Positions 63,120 through 64,000 of a stretch of 64,000 bases of DNA are shown piece by piece. Position 1 is the first letter of the stretch. Each line of letters opens with the position of its first letter. The stretch covers positions 1 through 64,000 of the forward strand of contig CASEAQ010000026.1 in assembly GCA_949285735.1 (NCBI GenBank). Reading direction: 5' to 3'. The DNA comes from an uncultured Bacteroidales bacterium. GTDB taxonomy: Bacteria; Bacteroidota; Bacteroidia; Bacteroidales; Muribaculaceae. A program made the translations under genes and the position numbers. The notes under the pieces were generated by a model, which saw nothing but the letters and a program-made list of their open reading frames with translations, did no database searches and was not told the DNA's origin.

Positions 63120-63161
63120 AGAGAGGCTGCTTCAACATTGTTTTGAGGCAGCCTCTTTCTT
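63120..63161 (+). terminator. Terminator after the small membrane protein gene
   Basis: AGAGGCTGC (63122-63130) pairs with GCAGCCTCT (63148-63156), followed by TTCTT. Confidence 0.8.
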
Positions 63162-63182
63162 CATCTCGCCCACCAGCATATT

Positions 63183-63223
63183 CGCGATGAATCACGTATA
63201 TGCAATCAATTACCGATTCATCG
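63183..63223. repeat. Inverted repeat with a decayed GAGACGCGAT-family half
   Basis: CGATGAATC (63185-63193) and GATTCATCG (63215-63223) are perfect complements. The left part, CGCGATGAATCACGT, matches the core of the palindrome at 7229 with one change. The rest of the 63162-63419 gap holds only AT-rich sequence and a promoter box. Confidence 0.45.
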
Positions 63224-63382
63224 ACTGCCAACTAACAAGCTGTTTGAATTTCTGCGGAAAACTGCAATTAAAACCGCATCTAAAATTCACCTCAAATCAT
63301 CAAATAAAAAATTTAAAACAGCTTCTAAAAAACGATTCATCATTGATTAAATTTTTTCACACTTTCTTTCGTGGATAATATG

Positions 63383-63390
63383 TAATTTTG
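63383..63390 (+). promoter_or_regulatory. -7 element of the last lipoprotein gene
   Basis: TAATTTTG fits TAnnTTTG, 29 bp before the ATG at 63420. Confidence 0.5.
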
Positions 63391-63419
63391 TAGTAATTGA
63401 AAATCTACACAACTTAATA

Positions 63420-64000
63420 ATGAGAAAAGTATTGCCATACATATTATTCCTGTCAGCTTGCCTGATGCTGCAAGGGTGTTTCACTGGAGTTGAAAGCACC
63501 AAAGCCATCACTCAAAAAGACGTGGAAAAAGCCTATTCGGGTGACAACCAGAGCAACTCACAAGCAATAGAAATAAAACTCGACACATTTCCAAACTGGG
63601 AAATGGGGAAACGATTCTTCGTAACCGACAACAACATACGGCGCATACTCACACCATCACAAGATTTTCTGGCAGACACACTCAAGCTCGAAGGCAAGCA
63701 ACTCATCTACGACGGCTACACAATAGGCATCTCGATCGACGGCCGCCCAATAGTGAACATACACTTCAAATATGGCTCATGCAATTTGCAGTATAACACC
63801 AACCGCACGTTGGACGACATTTCCAGCTATGCCAGTCGCTTTGAAGTGCCATTCCTCGTTGACATCGATGAAGTGCAGAGGCTACGCGAGAAGCTACTTG
63901 GGCAAACGTTATACATCAAGACTTCAATCTGGTATGACATAGACGGGCAAATGACATGGGGCAGGAAATATGTCAAAGTGTCTATAACCGATGTGATGCC
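63420..64000 (+). CDS. Putative lipoprotein (3' end off window)
   Basis: The frame is open from ATG 63420 to the window end, at least 193 residues. MRKVLPYILFLSACLMLQGC gives a lipobox with Cys20. The visible mature part has no domain I know: KLDTFPNWEMGKRFFVTDNN, then LIYDGYTIGISIDGRPIVNI and KTSIWYDIDGQMTWGRKYV, mostly beta. It has its own promoter. Confidence 0.8.
   Translation, partial: MRKVLPYILFLSACLMLQGCFTGVESTKAITQKDVEKAYSGDNQSNSQAIEIKLDTFPNWEMGKRFFVTDNNIRRILTPSQDFLADTLKLEGKQLIYDGYTIGISIDGRPIVNIHFKYGSCNLQYNTNRTLDDISSYASRFEVPFLVDIDEVQRLREKLLGQTLYIKTSIWYDIDGQMTWGRKYVKVSITDVM

Noticed and set aside
1-64000. CRISPR arrays, rRNA operons, insertion sequences, integrases
   Set aside because: None seen: no regularly spaced repeats, no rRNA signatures, no transposase or recombinase motifs in any long frame.

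Overview
The window is a Bacteroidetes chromosome segment, most likely order Bacteroidales. The evidence is a SusC/RagA receptor, a propeller/Y_Y_Y/HTH membrane regulator, GldL and GldM, a type B type-IX-secretion sorting domain, a LruC/DUF4842 lipoprotein, and many promoters with the Bacteroidetes -7 element TAnnTTTG. Muribaculaceae is my best guess for the family, but the sequence alone does not prove it. Nearly all of the window is chromosomal backbone; the accessory-looking part is about 50.1-60.9 kb.

Layout. 1-5.8 kb: a truncated susC-like gene divergent from a one-component regulator, then a secreted C1B cysteine peptidase. 7.3-17.6 kb (minus strand): a tight run fur - purA - DUF1015 - CTD-bearing surface protein - lytic transglycosylase - uvrA - Pif1-like helicase. 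17.7-24.5 kb (minus): Fe-alcohol dehydrogenase, TamA/BamA-like protein, HAD phosphatase, ROK kinase, RsmF-like methyltransferase. 24.7-29.2 kb (minus): GH3/beta-lactamase fusion and a 5'-nucleotidase. 29.5-32.2 kb (minus): lepA, tRNA-Gln(CUG) and an rpsP that lacks an in-frame start codon. 32.4-40.4 kb (plus): a frameshifted secreted protein, a DUF3298 lipoprotein, an aminotransferase, ispD, recG, ndk and an M23/LysM hydrolase. 40.7-45 kb (plus): an OmpA-like protein, gldL, gldM and a lipid kinase. 45.3-50 kb (plus): a three-gene glycogen operon (GH133 debranching enzyme, GT4 synthase, GH57 protein).

50.1-60.9 kb holds two orphan proteins that resemble phage structural families, a LruC lipoprotein, a C69 dipeptidase, an AT-rich cytosine methyltransferase/HNH restriction pair that runs into a phosphopantetheinyl transferase, a structured non-coding block and a clean small-RNA candidate. 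61-64 kb returns to backbone genes (pyrE, an SRPBCC protein, DUF695, a small membrane protein and a truncated lipoprotein).

The observations I rate highest are: (i) a roughly 86-nt RNA gene at 60771-60857 with a textbook promoter and terminator; (ii) the start-less rpsP next to tRNA-Gln; (iii) a T6-tract frameshift inside a signal peptide at 32.4 kb; (iv) a GH57 protein with Asn where the second catalytic Asp is expected; (v) gldL-gldM without gldK or gldN; and (vi) two dispersed palindromic repeat families. I found no CRISPR array, rRNA gene, insertion sequence or integrase. No database search was possible, so family assignments rest on motifs I could read.
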